Shown here one piece after another: positions 1 through 8,564 of a stretch of 64,000 bases of DNA. The stretch lies in contig NZ_QXGJ01000001.1 of assembly GCF_003952005.1 (NCBI RefSeq), forward strand, positions 1-64,000. Direction: 5' to 3'. Below the pieces are notes generated by a model. It had not been told where the DNA came from and made no database searches. It was given only the letters and a program-made list of their open reading frames with translations. The position numbers and the translations under genes are program-made. Position 1 is the stretch's first letter, and the number at the start of each line of letters is the position of its first letter. Origin of the DNA: Bifidobacterium callimiconis. GTDB lineage: Bacteria > Actinomycetota > Actinomycetes > Actinomycetales > Bifidobacteriaceae.

Positions 1-11
1 TTTCAAGGTTT

Positions 12-127
12 TGCGGCGGTCATGGCCCAGGGGAGACGCCCGGTCCCATTCCGAACCCGGAAGCTAAGACCTGGCACGGCGATGGTACTGCACCCGACAG
101 GGTGTGGGAGAGTAGCACACCACCGCA
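12..127 (+). rRNA. rrf: 5S ribosomal RNA
   Basis: The stretch has the bacterial 5S layout. The 5' strand starting TGCGGCGGT (12-20) pairs with ACCACCGCA near 120-126, and the conserved internal block CCATTCCGAACCCGGAAG (46-63) and the AGAGTAGC element follow in the right order and spacing. The length, about 116 nt, is normal. It begins 11 bases into the window, so the 23S and 16S genes of the same operon are expected just upstream. A strong hairpin with a T-run ends the transcript at 143-175. Confidence 0.93.
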
Positions 128-142
128 TCAAAACGTTATAAG

Positions 143-175
143 CCCGGTGATCGACACGATCACCGGGATTTTTTT
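143..175 (+). terminator. Rho-independent terminator of the rRNA operon
   Basis: A 10-bp perfect stem, CCCGGTGATC (143-152) with GATCACCGGG (158-167), is followed by A and seven T. It sits right after the 5S gene. Confidence 0.9.
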
Positions 176-314
176 ATGTATACCTGTCTTTCCCGCTGAT
201 CCTTTGTCGTATCGGGTGGGGTCCATTCGACCACATTGGTCGAGGATTCTGGTTTGTACGAAACATATTCGGTTCTCTTGAATAGCGGCAAACTACCGGT
301 TCAAGGAGGACACC

Positions 315-923
315 ATGACTCAGAACAACGATGATCATCGTCGAATGCGGCTGTTCCGATTGCTGCGGGGGCGAGATCGTGAACGGCAACGGCAACGAAG
401 AAATCTGGTTACCGGATTGCTGCTCGTTATGCTGACGTTCATGGGATTCGCTGCTTTCCCGTACGGGGATCTTGCATATGCGACGATGGGATGCGGGATG
501 GGGTTCGGCTGGCCGATCATGGTTGAAGGGAATCCGAATCTTGTTCAACGGTTTGACAATCCACCGAAACCTTGGCTTGCCGGACATCGCGGCCTTGATC
601 TTCAAGCGTCATCGGGAACGGAATTGTTTTCGCCGTCATCGGGGATATTGACGTTCGCCGGACAGGTCGGTGGGAAGAATGTGCTGACCATCGATCATGG
701 GGATGGAATATCGACAACCTATGAGCCAGCAACGACGATGTTGCCGGTCGGAACGATATTACGGAAAGGGGAGTCCTTCGGCAGGGTCGATGGGCATTCC
801 GATCATTGCGACGGGAATTGTCTTCACTGGGGGCTGCGCCAAGGGAAGCGGCAGTATCGGAATCCCGAGCACGCGGTCAGGCCGCAGCGTATCGCGTTGA
901 AACCCGTAGATGACAATTCATGA
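315..923 (+). CDS. M23-family peptidoglycan metallopeptidase, membrane-anchored
   Basis: A 202-residue exported protein of the LytM/M23 family, which cuts peptide cross-links in peptidoglycan outside the membrane. A basic N-terminus (about 13-30, many Arg) precedes one hydrophobic segment (about 31-50), so it is a signal anchor or signal peptide. The zinc site is visible as HRGLDL (91-96; His91 and Asp95) and CLHWG (169-173; His171). The usual HxH motif reads CLH here, so the first His is Cys; I believe this is common in actinobacterial M23 proteins. Start ATG 315 has the Shine-Dalgarno AAGGAGGA 7 bases upstream. It is a lone gene between the rRNA operon and the convergent guaB3-like gene. 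Confidence 0.82.
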   Translation: MTQNNDDHRRMRLFRLLRGRDRERQRQRRNLVTGLLLVMLTFMGFAAFPYGDLAYATMGCGMGFGWPIMVEGNPNLVQRFDNPPKPWLAGHRGLDLQASSGTELFSPSSGILTFAGQVGGKNVLTIDHGDGISTTYEPATTMLPVGTILRKGESFGRVDGHSDHCDGNCLHWGLRQGKRQYRNPEHAVRPQRIALKPVDDNS

Positions 924-938
924 GCGTATACATACGAA

Positions 939-982
939 AACGGCTGTGATGCATTTCCGCAATAACGGGCATCACAGCCGTT
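939..982. terminator. Bidirectional terminator between convergent genes
   Basis: A 14-bp perfect inverted repeat, AACGGCTGTGATGC (939-952) and its complement (969-982). It has four T on the minus-strand exit side. It lies between the M23 peptidase gene and the minus-strand GuaB3 gene. Confidence 0.75.
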
Positions 983-1015
983 CCCATGTACGATCACGAA
1001 ACGATTTCAGGAAAA

Positions 1016-2140
1016 TCAGATCTGCTCGTAGGGGGTCACCGCTACGCCGCAGCGCTGGAATTCCTTGACATCGATGTAGCCGGTGTAGGCCATCGCGCGA
1101 CGGAGCGCGCCGATGTAGTTCATCGTGCCATCGGTGCGGTCGCTCGGCCCGAATAGGATCTGGTTCATGTCGCCGACGGTGCCGACATGGTAGCGGCATC
1201 CGCGCGGCAGTTCGGCGTGACGGGCTTCGGCTCCCCAATGTTCGCCATGGCCGGGGGCCTCGGTGGCACGGGCCAGCGGCACGCCCAGCATAACGGCGTC
1301 CGCGCCAAGAGCGAAGGACTTGACGAAATTGCCGGAGGTTCCCATGCCGCCATCGGCGATCACGTGCACGTAACGGCCGCCGGATTCGTCCATGTAGTCA
1401 CGGCGCGCGGCAGCCACGTCGGCGATGGCGGTGGCCATCGGAGCGTGCATGCCGATCGTCGTGCGCATGGTGGAGACAGCGCCGCCGCCAATGCCCACCA
1501 GCACGCCTGCGGCACCGGTCCTCATCAGGTGCAGTGCCGCCTGATAGGTGGCGGCGCCACCGACGATCACCGGCACGTCGAGTTCATAGATGAACTTCTT
1601 CAGGTTCAACGGCTCATGCGTACGAGAGACGTGCTCCGCGGAGACCGAAGTGCCACGGATCACGAACAGATCAACACCGGCCTCGATCACGGTGGAATAG
1701 AACTCCTGCGTACGCTGCGGAGTCAAAGCACCGGCCACGGTGACCCCGGCCTCACGAATCTCATGCAGACGCTGCGTGATCAGGTCCGCCCTGATCGGAG
1801 CCGTGTACAACTGCTGCATGCGAGCCGTGCTCTCCTCGGCGGGCGCTTCGGCGATCTCCTTGAGCAGCGGCTCGGGATCGTCGTAACGAGTCCACAGACC
1901 CTCGAGATCAAGCACTCCCAGGCCGCCGAGCCGTCCAAGCTCGATCACGGTCTTCGGGCTCATCACGGAGTCCATCGGTGCACCGATGACCGGAATGTCG
2001 AACTCATAGGCATCGACCTGCCAGGAGGTGGAAACATCCTCGGGATCGCGGGTTCGGCGGGAGGGGACGATGGCGACATCATCCAGCGAATAGCACATGC
2101 GGCCGGACTTTCCCAGGCCGATTTCAGTCTCTTGAGTCAT
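1016..2140 (-). CDS. guaB3: GuaB3-family IMP dehydrogenase-related protein
   Basis: A 374-residue TIM-barrel protein of the IMPDH/GMP reductase superfamily, GuaB3 branch. It opens with the family signature around YSLDDVAIVPSRRTRDPEDV and keeps ADGGMGTSG and the C-terminal GALRRAM..GY..KEFQ region. It has no CBS pair, as expected for GuaB3. The nucleotide-binding loop reads GIGGGAVSTMRTTIG, where a catalytic IMPDH has Cys followed by Thr; here the position is Ser. I therefore doubt that it is a classical IMPDH, and a true guaB should exist elsewhere. An ORF extends upstream to 2254, but the family homology starts at 2140. A TAGCCT box 7 bases upstream of that ATG suggests a leaderless message. 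Confidence 0.85.
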   Translation of the reverse strand: MTQETEIGLGKSGRMCYSLDDVAIVPSRRTRDPEDVSTSWQVDAYEFDIPVIGAPMDSVMSPKTVIELGRLGGLGVLDLEGLWTRYDDPEPLLKEIAEAPAEESTARMQQLYTAPIRADLITQRLHEIREAGVTVAGALTPQRTQEFYSTVIEAGVDLFVIRGTSVSAEHVSRTHEPLNLKKFIYELDVPVIVGGAATYQAALHLMRTGAAGVLVGIGGGAVSTMRTTIGMHAPMATAIADVAAARRDYMDESGGRYVHVIADGGMGTSGNFVKSFALGADAVMLGVPLARATEAPGHGEHWGAEARHAELPRGCRYHVGTVGDMNQILFGPSDRTDGTMNYIGALRRAMAYTGYIDVKEFQRCGVAVTPYEQI

Positions 2141-2147
2141 GCATCCT

Positions 2148-2153
2148 AGGCTA
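2148..2153 (-). promoter_or_regulatory. Candidate -10 box for a leaderless guaB3 message
   Basis: TAGCCT on the minus strand fits TANNNT and lies exactly 7 bases before the chosen ATG (2140). No good Shine-Dalgarno sequence is present. Confidence 0.4.
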
Positions 2154-2290
2154 ATGCGGCGTAGCGACGGAAAAGTGCGAATCTTACGATTTATGGACGT
2201 TTCCGACGAACGAAACATGAATCCGGTATGAAGGACACTGTCATTGTGACCCAATCAATGATCGTGCCTTGAGTAAAAGGAGCAACGTTC

Positions 2291-3505
2291 ATGGCGAAAA
2301 TCAAAGTCGAAGGCAAGGTCGTCGAACTCGACGGCGACGAGATGACCCGCGTCATCTGGAAGGACATCAAGAACCGTCTGATCCTGCCGTATCTTGACGT
2401 CGATCTCGACTATTACGACCTCGGCATCGAAAACCGCGACGCCACCGATGACCAGGTGACCATCGACGCCGCCAAGGCCATCCAGCGCGAACACGTGGGC
2501 GTCAAATGCGCCACCATCACGCCGGACGAGGCCCGCGTGGAGGAATTCGGACTCAAGAAGATGTGGAAGTCCCCCAACGGCACGATCCGCAACATTCTCG
2601 GCGGTACCATCTTCCGCGAGCCGATCGTCATTTCCAACATTCCCCGACTCGTACCCGGTTGGACCAAGCCGATCGTCGTCGCCCGTCACGCATTCGGCGA
2701 CCAGTACAAGGCCACGGACTTCCGCGTTCCCGGAGAAGGTCGTCTGACCATCACCTTCACCCCCGCGGACGGCAGCGAGCCCATCGAACACGTCGTCTTC
2801 GACTATCCCGGCTCCGGCGTGGCCCAGGTCCAGTACAACCTCGACGAGTCGATCAAGGGCTTCGCCCGCGCATGCTTCAACTACGGCCTGCTCCGCCACT
2901 ACCCGGTATACCTGAGCACCAAGAACACCATCCTGAAGGCCTACGACGGACGATTCAAGGACCTGTTTGCCGAGATCTTCGAAACGGAATACAAGGAACG
3001 TTACGAACAGGAAGGCCTGACCTACGAGCACCGTCTGATCGACGACATGGTGGCCAGCTCCCTGAAATGGCACGGCGGCTATGTATGGGCGTGCAAGAAC
3101 TACGACGGTGACGTACAGTCCGACACCGTCGCCCAAGGCTTCGGCTCCCTCGGCCTCATGACCTCCGTGCTCATGACCCCCGATGGGCAGACCGTCGAAG
3201 CCGAAGCCGCCCACGGCACCGTCACCCGCCACTACCGTCGCTGGCAGAAGGGCGAAAAGACCTCCACCAACCCGATCGCCTCCATCTACGCCTGGACCGG
3301 CGGCCTCAAGCACCGCGCCAAGCTCGACGGCACCCCGGAAGTCGCGCACTTCGCCGAAACCCTGGAACACGTCATCGTATCCACCGTCGAATCCGGCCGC
3401 ATGACCAAGGACCTCGCCCTGCTCATTGGCCCCGACCAGCCATGGCTCGACACCGAAGGCTTCATGGACGCCCTCGACGAGGAACTCGCCAAGGCCCTCG
3501 CCTAG
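2291..3505 (+). CDS. icd: NADP-dependent isocitrate dehydrogenase (subfamily II, homodimeric type)
   Basis: A 404-residue enzyme that oxidises isocitrate to 2-oxoglutarate with NADP. It resembles the eukaryotic-like dimeric subfamily: the N-terminus has [13 protein letters not shown], then [13 protein letters not shown] (substrate phosphate loop, about 90-102), [14 protein letters not shown], and the late [13 protein letters not shown] block. Length is normal for the subfamily. ATG 2291 follows AAAGGAGC. Bifidobacteria have a truncated TCA cycle, so the likely role is to supply 2-oxoglutarate for glutamate synthesis (inference). It is a single-gene unit with a hairpin downstream. Confidence 0.95.
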   Translation: MAKIKVEGKVVELDGDEMTRVIWKDIKNRLILPYLDVDLDYYDLGIENRDATDDQVTIDAAKAIQREHVGVKCATITPDEARVEEFGLKKMWKSPNGTIRNILGGTIFREPIVISNIPRLVPGWTKPIVVARHAFGDQYKATDFRVPGEGRLTITFTPADGSEPIEHVVFDYPGSGVAQVQYNLDESIKGFARACFNYGLLRHYPVYLSTKNTILKAYDGRFKDLFAEIFETEYKERYEQEGLTYEHRLIDDMVASSLKWHGGYVWACKNYDGDVQSDTVAQGFGSLGLMTSVLMTPDGQTVEAEAAHGTVTRHYRRWQKGEKTSTNPIASIYAWTGGLKHRAKLDGTPEVAHFAETLEHVIVSTVESGRMTKDLALLIGPDQPWLDTEGFMDALDEELAKALA

Positions 3506-3547
3506 GACACACCCGACCAGCGACCCCGCTGATCAGCACGACACCAG

Positions 3548-3580
3548 AATGCCGGTCGACAGACAATGCCGACCGGCATT
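3548..3580 (+). terminator. Hairpin terminator after icd
   Basis: An 11-bp stem, AATGCCGGTCG (3548-3558) with its complement at 3570-3580, then a short T-containing tail. Confidence 0.65.
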
Positions 3581-3672
3581 CATTGTTCCGAGTCGGGAAA
3601 ATGCCCTAGAATGCCCATAGCCAGCTTTGACAGACACGGGATGACCCGGGTCCTACCGAAGGAAGTGATGTT

Positions 3673-5163
3673 GTGCGCGGAAGGAACGATTGGGGTGCGA
3701 AAATCATCGCGCTGCTAACCGGAACGGCAATGCTATGGTCTCTCACAGCCTGCGGCCAACAACAACCCGACCCCACACCAACCACCACGGCCTCCACAAC
3801 CACCGACACCGGACAGGCCGCAATCCTCCTGCCCAACGACGGCATCACCCTCTCACAGAGCACCCCGCTGAACAAATGGACCAAACTCAGCGCCGCCCTC
3901 GAAAACGCTCTGAACGACGACGGCTTCTCCGACAAGGACATCACAACCGTCAAATCCAAAACCCTCGACGACCAAACCAAAGCCGTCACCGACTACATCG
4001 ACAACCGTGACGACAACCGACCCGCAACCATCATCATCGCACCCGTCGCCCAGCCCGACGACACCACCCGCCAATACGGCGACTACATCACCCAAACCCT
4101 ACGGACATCCACCGACGACACCACCGGCGACGACACCACCCAGGCCCAACAGGCAGCCAGCCTCTCCCAGGCCCTCGCCAAAGCCAAAGACGACGGAATC
4201 CACGTGATCCTCGTATCCAACACCATCGACGGCTACACCCCCGACGCCTACGTCGGCATGTCCACAATCCGGGAAATCGCCCACACCCAGGCATCCCTGC
4301 TCGCAGACAAACTCGTCCTCTCCAAAGCCACTAAAGACAACCCCAAAAGCATCGAAATCCTCCTCCCCTCCAACGGCGACGACACCGCCGACCAGGAAGC
4401 CTTCGCCGGCATATGGGAAGTCCTCGGCCCCTACTTCGCCACCGGAGCCGCCGTCAGTCCATCCGGCCTCCTCAACACCACCAGCGACGAAACCAGCTGG
4501 AACCAGATCACCTTCACCGGAACCGACAAAGACTCCGCACAAGCGGCACTCACCACCCGACTGAAAACCGACACCCACACCCATCAGCCCATCGACGGAG
4601 TCCTCGCCATGAACGACCTGGTCGCCTCAGGAGCCACGGCCGCGCTCGCGGACCTCGGCTATGAGGGAACCGCGGCCGACATCAACCCGAAGATCACCAT
4701 CGGCGGCATCGTCGACAACATCGCCGGCAACAAGGATCTGAAGAAGGAAAAGGTTCCCGAGCCCCAGAAGACGGAATCCGAGCAGACGGAGGAGCCGGAC
4801 GGCGCTGAAGACACGTCCGGTGATGATCAGAGCACTCCGGTCGTGGATGATCCGGCATGGCCGATCGTGACCGGATACGGCGCCTATCCGTCGAATCTTG
4901 CCGCGGTGGTCAACGGCCAGCAGTGGAGCACCGGTCTGGAACGTCGTGACGACTATGCGAAGGCCATCGCCACAGCGAGCGTAGCCCTGAACGACGACAG
5001 AAAGCTGACGTCGGTGAAGGACCTGTCGTTGTCCGGCACCACCGAGATGAACGGCACGCAGGTGCCGACCATTCATCTGTCGCTGCAGAGCGTGTCCGCC
5101 AGCAATCTCAAGAGCGCTCTGATCGACGCGGGGTACATCAGCGCCGCCGACGCCGGGCTCTGA
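3673..5163 (+). CDS. Periplasmic-binding-protein-like lipoprotein, orphan
   Basis: A 496-residue exported lipoprotein. The signal sequence ends in a lipobox L24-T-A-C27, followed by a Thr/Pro/Asp-rich linker. The body resembles a type I sugar-binding protein (Peripla_BP_4): AILLPN near the start, an IIIAPV segment, HVILVSNTI, and DGVLAMNDLVASGA towards the end of the first domain. An acidic low-complexity insert (about 357-395, many Glu/Asp/Pro/Thr) interrupts the C-terminal lobe. No permease or ATPase gene is adjacent, so it may use a remote transporter or act as a sensor; the ligand is unknown. The start is GTG 3673 with GAAGGAAG upstream. Codon style changes sharply near 4620 inside the gene. 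Confidence 0.75.
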   Translation: MRGRNDWGAKIIALLTGTAMLWSLTACGQQQPDPTPTTTASTTTDTGQAAILLPNDGITLSQSTPLNKWTKLSAALENALNDDGFSDKDITTVKSKTLDDQTKAVTDYIDNRDDNRPATIIIAPVAQPDDTTRQYGDYITQTLRTSTDDTTGDDTTQAQQAASLSQALAKAKDDGIHVILVSNTIDGYTPDAYVGMSTIREIAHTQASLLADKLVLSKATKDNPKSIEILLPSNGDDTADQEAFAGIWEVLGPYFATGAAVSPSGLLNTTSDETSWNQITFTGTDKDSAQAALTTRLKTDTHTHQPIDGVLAMNDLVASGATAALADLGYEGTAADINPKITIGGIVDNIAGNKDLKKEKVPEPQKTESEQTEEPDGAEDTSGDDQSTPVVDDPAWPIVTGYGAYPSNLAAVVNGQQWSTGLERRDDYAKAIATASVALNDDRKLTSVKDLSLSGTTEMNGTQVPTIHLSLQSVSASNLKSALIDAGYISAADAGL

Positions 5164-5164
5164 T

Positions 5165-5210
5165 CGTCGATTCATTACTAGACGTCGTGTTGTTCGGTAA
5201 TGAATCGACG
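5165..5210 (+). terminator. Long perfect inverted repeat after the lipoprotein gene
   Basis: A 14-bp perfect stem, CGTCGATTCATTAC (5165-5178) and its complement (5197-5210), loop 18 nt. There is no T-run, so termination efficiency is uncertain. It begins 2 bases after the stop codon. Confidence 0.55.
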
Positions 5211-5289
5211 GTCCGAAGCGGGTGTTGACGGCGCGCCGGCGCCCGCGAAAATGTGATCTTGCGGACAAAGCACGGAAATATCCTGAGAT

Positions 5290-5298
5290 TTATCCACA
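5290..5298 (+). promoter_or_regulatory. Perfect DnaA-box sequence
   Basis: TTATCCACA matches the DnaA-box consensus exactly. A 7/9 match in the opposite orientation (TGTGGACGA) lies about 45 bases downstream. The gap 5211-5409 otherwise holds no convincing gene. Confidence 0.4.
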
Positions 5299-5409
5299 TT
5301 TTATGAAGCGCGAGTTGACCGAGACCGGCAAAGGGGGCAATCTGTGGACGAAGGGGGATGCACGGGCAGTTCCGCTTGCGTGTAAATCCCCCTATAAAGG
5401 AGGACCGAG

Positions 5410-5910
5410 ATGAAGGGCAAAGAGCCTGATTCGGCAGAGCAATTCAATTCACGCTTCAATGAAGAAGACATGGCGTTTTCGTTTGTCGTTCCGAATTTCT
5501 ATGGGGAGAATGCGGAGGGCGGCGTCCGTATGAGGGTAAGCCGCCTCGTGCCGAAGGACATCGGCATCCAGGAAAGCATGGATCTCGCGGTCAAGGCGTG
5601 CCGGCTGGCATGTCTGGGAGCCGATGTCATTCGTGGCCGTCTTCCCGGACGTATGCTGGAACGCTTCGTCACCAATGACAGCCTTGACCGCATTCTGTAC
5701 TTCTCGCAGCTCGTGCAGGGCGACGCCAACGAGGGGCCGCTGCACCGGCATATGCCGTCGGTGCCGACATATCTGTTCGGCACCGTGGTCAACCGCGACT
5801 GCTTCGATGCGTGCGTCGGCCTGTCGGTGGGGTATGACGACTACCGGGTGAGTCTGGTGTTGCGCCGCAGGGGCGGTCGCTGGCTGTGCACGGTGCTGGA
5901 CTTCGGCTGA
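5410..5910 (+). CDS. Rv3235-like (DUF6459-type) protein
   Basis: A 166-residue soluble protein with no signal or membrane segment. Its second half resembles the actinobacterial Rv3235 family: a helix block (about 58-90, ACRLACLGADVIRGRLPGRM, similar to the family's EVLAGRRP..QL region) and a terminal beta block with LVLRRRGGRWLCTVLDFG (149-166), comparable to the family's RRGGR..W.CTAL ending. The function of the family is unknown. ATG 5410 has a strong AAAGGAGGA. It lies 66 bases upstream of the acyl-CoA synthetase gene. The family assignment is from memory of the motif pattern. Confidence 0.6.
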   Translation: MKGKEPDSAEQFNSRFNEEDMAFSFVVPNFYGENAEGGVRMRVSRLVPKDIGIQESMDLAVKACRLACLGADVIRGRLPGRMLERFVTNDSLDRILYFSQLVQGDANEGPLHRHMPSVPTYLFGTVVNRDCFDACVGLSVGYDDYRVSLVLRRRGGRWLCTVLDFG

Positions 5911-5975
5911 TCGGCTTCCTCTCCTCGATCCGGTTTCCTTGCACGAAGATGCGGCGCCATCGACGCCGGTGAAGC

Positions 5976-5981
5976 TATGAT
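5976..5981 (+). promoter_or_regulatory. Candidate -10 box for a leaderless acyl-CoA synthetase message
   Basis: TATGAT lies 7 bases before ATG 5989. No clear -35 is visible and no Shine-Dalgarno precedes that ATG. Confidence 0.45.
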
Positions 5982-5988
5982 GGTGCCT

Positions 5989-8046
5989 ATGCTGCGTGAA
6001 TATTCGGTGGATGTCATTCATCCCACCACGGAAAAGGACACGATCTATTCGCTGCTTGCCCACAGGGTCGAACGGGATCCGGATGATCTCATCGCCCAGT
6101 GGCAGGATGAGTCACGACAGTGGCATGATGTCAAGGCGGGGGAGATGCTCGATGCGGTCCGTGGGGTCGCCAAGGGCCTGATGGGTCTTGGCGTTCACCC
6201 CGGGGATCGCATCGTGATCTATTCGCCCACCTGCTACCAATGGGGTGTCGTCGATTTTGCGTGCGCGGCCATCGGCGTGGTCAGCGTGCCGATCTACGAA
6301 ACCGATTCCGCCAAGCAGGCGGCGAACATCATCGAGGATGTGGAGCCGCGAATCGCCTTCGCCGGCGATCATGAGCACGCGCAGACGCTGGAGCTGATCC
6401 GCAAGGATCACGATTCGTTGGGATACGTGTTCAACTTCAAGGCCGACGGCGTTGCCGCGATCTCCGACTTCGGCAAGTCGGTGAACGACGATGATCTCGA
6501 CGAGGCCATCGCCCGCGTCAGGGCGGACGATCTTGCCACGATCGTCTACACGTCCGGTTCCACCGGCAAGCCGAAGGGGGCGATGCTGTCGCATCGCAAC
6601 TTCACCCACACCGTGCTCAACGGCTATGAGGTGCTCAACGACATGCTCTACCAGCCCAGCAGGCTTTTGCTGTTCCTGCCGCTGGCGCACTGCTTCGCCC
6701 GGTACATCCAGTACGTGGCGATCGGTTCCCATGGCGTGGTCGGCTATATTCCCGGCGCCAAGCATCTGCTGGCGGATCTGCGCGGGTTCAAGCCCACCTA
6801 TCTGCTCGGTGTGCCCCGAGTCTTCGAAAAGGTGTACAACGCCGCATCGCAGAAGGCCGGAACCGGTATGAGCGGCCGAATCTTCGCCAATGCCGTCAAC
6901 CATTTCGTGCAGTGGTCGAAGCAGGAGCAGGAGAACGGGCATCATTCGGTGGCCGACCGGATCCGTCATGCGTTCTACATGAAGACGGTGGGCTCCTCGA
7001 TTCGTTCCGCGCTCGGACCGAACCTCAAGTATCTGGCATGCGGCGGCGCTCCGTTGAACATCGATCTGGCGCATTTCTTCAACGGCTTCGACGGCATCAC
7101 GTTCATTCAGGGCTACGGCATGACCGAGACCGCGGCGCCGTGCATGGTGAACTTCCAGGATGCGAATGAGATCGGTTCTGTCGGCCTTCCCGGATGCATG
7201 GAGGTGAAACTGGCCGATGACGACGAGCTTATGATCCGTGGCGCGAGCGTGTTCTTGGGCTATTACCGTCAGCCCGAGCTCACCGCCGAGGTGCTGCAGC
7301 CCGACGGATGGCTGCACACCGGCGATCTCGCCCGTATCGACGACCGCGGCTTCACCTTCATCACCGGCCGCAAGAAGGACATCATCATCACTGCGGGTGG
7401 CAAGAACGTCTCTCCGGCTCCGCTGGAGGACACCATCGCCACCTGTCCGATCGTGTCTCATGCCGTCGTGATCGGAGATGGTCGTCCGTTCATCTCCGCG
7501 TTGATCGCATTGGATCCGGACATGCTCGCCTCGTGGATGGAATCCCAGGGGCTCGATGGCTCCATGACCCCGGAGGAGATCGCCGACAGCGATGCTGTAC
7601 GCGCCTTCGTCCAGCAGTACGTGGATCAGGCGAACGCCACGGTCTCCCGTGCCGAATCCGTACGCAAGTTCGTCATCCTCGATCGCGACTTCAATCAGGA
7701 TGACGGCACGCTCACCCCGAGCATGAAGGTTGTTCGTCCCGCGGTGCTCAAGCGGTATGCCGAGGTGATCGACAAGGTGCTGTATGCCCCGAAGTCCGGT
7801 TCGCGTCCCCAGCCGACCGCGTCCGCCCAGTTCCTGGAGAGGGTGCAGGAGAACGCGCTGCCCCGCATCAAGGAGGCCGGCGAGCGTCTGGAGCCGGTCA
7901 TCGATCAGGCGAAAAGCATGGGCGATTCCCTGAACGTCGTGTCGAAACGACTCAAGTCGTTCGATGAGGACCAGGAGGCCCGGGCGGGGGAGTCCGGTAC
8001 GCTGGAGGATGGCGAAAACGCCGACAAGACGAGTGACAAGGAGTAA
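5989..8046 (+). CDS. fadD: Long-chain fatty-acid-CoA ligase (AMP-binding)
   Basis: A 685-residue acyl-activating enzyme that joins fatty acids to CoA through an acyl-adenylate. Motifs include YTSGSTGKPKG (187-197, ATP P-loop), GYGMTETAAP (about 370) and GWLHTGD, then the hinge and GRKKDIIITAGGKNVSP. The extra C-terminal 90 residues after the AMP-binding_C domain are charged. In-frame ATGs exist at 5977, 5980 and 5989; I chose 5989 because the homologous N-terminus (MLREYS..IHP) starts there and a TATGAT box lies 7 bases upstream. It is followed 6 bases later by def, suggesting co-transcription. Bifidobacteria lack beta-oxidation, so a role in membrane lipid remodelling is more likely (inference). 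Confidence 0.9.
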   Translation: MLREYSVDVIHPTTEKDTIYSLLAHRVERDPDDLIAQWQDESRQWHDVKAGEMLDAVRGVAKGLMGLGVHPGDRIVIYSPTCYQWGVVDFACAAIGVVSVPIYETDSAKQAANIIEDVEPRIAFAGDHEHAQTLELIRKDHDSLGYVFNFKADGVAAISDFGKSVNDDDLDEAIARVRADDLATIVYTSGSTGKPKGAMLSHRNFTHTVLNGYEVLNDMLYQPSRLLLFLPLAHCFARYIQYVAIGSHGVVGYIPGAKHLLADLRGFKPTYLLGVPRVFEKVYNAASQKAGTGMSGRIFANAVNHFVQWSKQEQENGHHSVADRIRHAFYMKTVGSSIRSALGPNLKYLACGGAPLNIDLAHFFNGFDGITFIQGYGMTETAAPCMVNFQDANEIGSVGLPGCMEVKLADDDELMIRGASVFLGYYRQPELTAEVLQPDGWLHTGDLARIDDRGFTFITGRKKDIIITAGGKNVSPAPLEDTIATCPIVSHAVVIGDGRPFISALIALDPDMLASWMESQGLDGSMTPEEIADSDAVRAFVQQYVDQANATVSRAESVRKFVILDRDFNQDDGTLTPSMKVVRPAVLKRYAEVIDKVLYAPKSGSRPQPTASAQFLERVQENALPRIKEAGERLEPVIDQAKSMGDSLNVVSKRLKSFDEDQEARAGESGTLEDGENADKTSDKE

Positions 8047-8052
8047 TGCCCC

Positions 8053-8532
8053 GTGGCTATCAGGCAGATCAGAGTGGTTCCCGACCCGGTTCTCCGCACC
8101 CCGTGCGATGAGATCACGACCATCACTCCGGCGATTGAGAGACTGGTGACGGATCTGCTGCAGACCGTGGACGATCCCGGACGTGCGGGTCTGTCCGCCA
8201 ACCAGATCGGTGTGAGCCTGCGTGCGTTCTCATACAACATCGAGGGCAGGATCGGTTATGTGCTCAATCCGGTGCTCGAGGAGACGAGCGGCGAACAGTA
8301 CGGCGACGAGGGATGCCTGTCAGTTCCCGGCCTGTGGTACAAGACCCGTCGCGCCGACTACGCCAGGGTCACCGGCATCGATCTGGACGGCAAGCGCGTG
8401 GTGCTTGAGGGCAAGGGGCTTATGGGCCGCATGCTGCAGCATGAGTGCGATCATCTTGACGGCCATGTCTACCTCGATCGTCTGGAAAAGGAGGAACGTC
8501 GCGAGGCGTTGCGACTCATGCGCTCCAGGTGA
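8053..8532 (+). CDS. def: Peptide deformylase
   Basis: A 159-residue metalloenzyme that removes the formyl group from the N-terminal Met of new proteins. The three family motifs are present: GLSANQIG (46-53), EGCLS (86-90, Cys88 metal ligand) and HECDH (130-134). The motif 1 residue usually Ala is Ser here (GLSANQ rather than GLAANQ). GTG 8053 is preceded by AAGGAG inside the end of fadD. The gene ends just before the rpsB promoter. Confidence 0.95.
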   Translation: MAIRQIRVVPDPVLRTPCDEITTITPAIERLVTDLLQTVDDPGRAGLSANQIGVSLRAFSYNIEGRIGYVLNPVLEETSGEQYGDEGCLSVPGLWYKTRRADYARVTGIDLDGKRVVLEGKGLMGRMLQHECDHLDGHVYLDRLEKEERREALRLMRSR

Positions 8533-8558
8533 CATTCCAGCGTGTCTCATGATATAAT
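8529..8558 (+). promoter_or_regulatory. Promoter of rpsB-tsf
   Basis: A -35-like GTGACA (8529-8534) and a consensus -10 TATAAT (8553-8558), spacing 18. The -35 overlaps the def stop codon. This is the best sigma-A-type promoter in the window. Confidence 0.7.
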
Positions 8559-8564
8559 CGTGAC

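Noticed and set aside
180..314. c-di-AMP (ydaO-type) riboswitch before the M23 peptidase gene
   Set aside because: Wall hydrolases in Actinobacteria often have one, but the conserved GAGGGGGACG-type core is absent here.
2255..3370. 371-residue minus-strand ORF opposite icd
   Set aside because: Antisense shadow of a clearly conserved gene; Gly/Val/Asp-rich low-complexity product with no domain.
5222..5413. 63-residue ORF ending in ATGA overlap with the Rv3235-like gene
   Set aside because: GTG start without a Shine-Dalgarno, no homology, and it runs over a DnaA-box-like region. Possible but unsupported.
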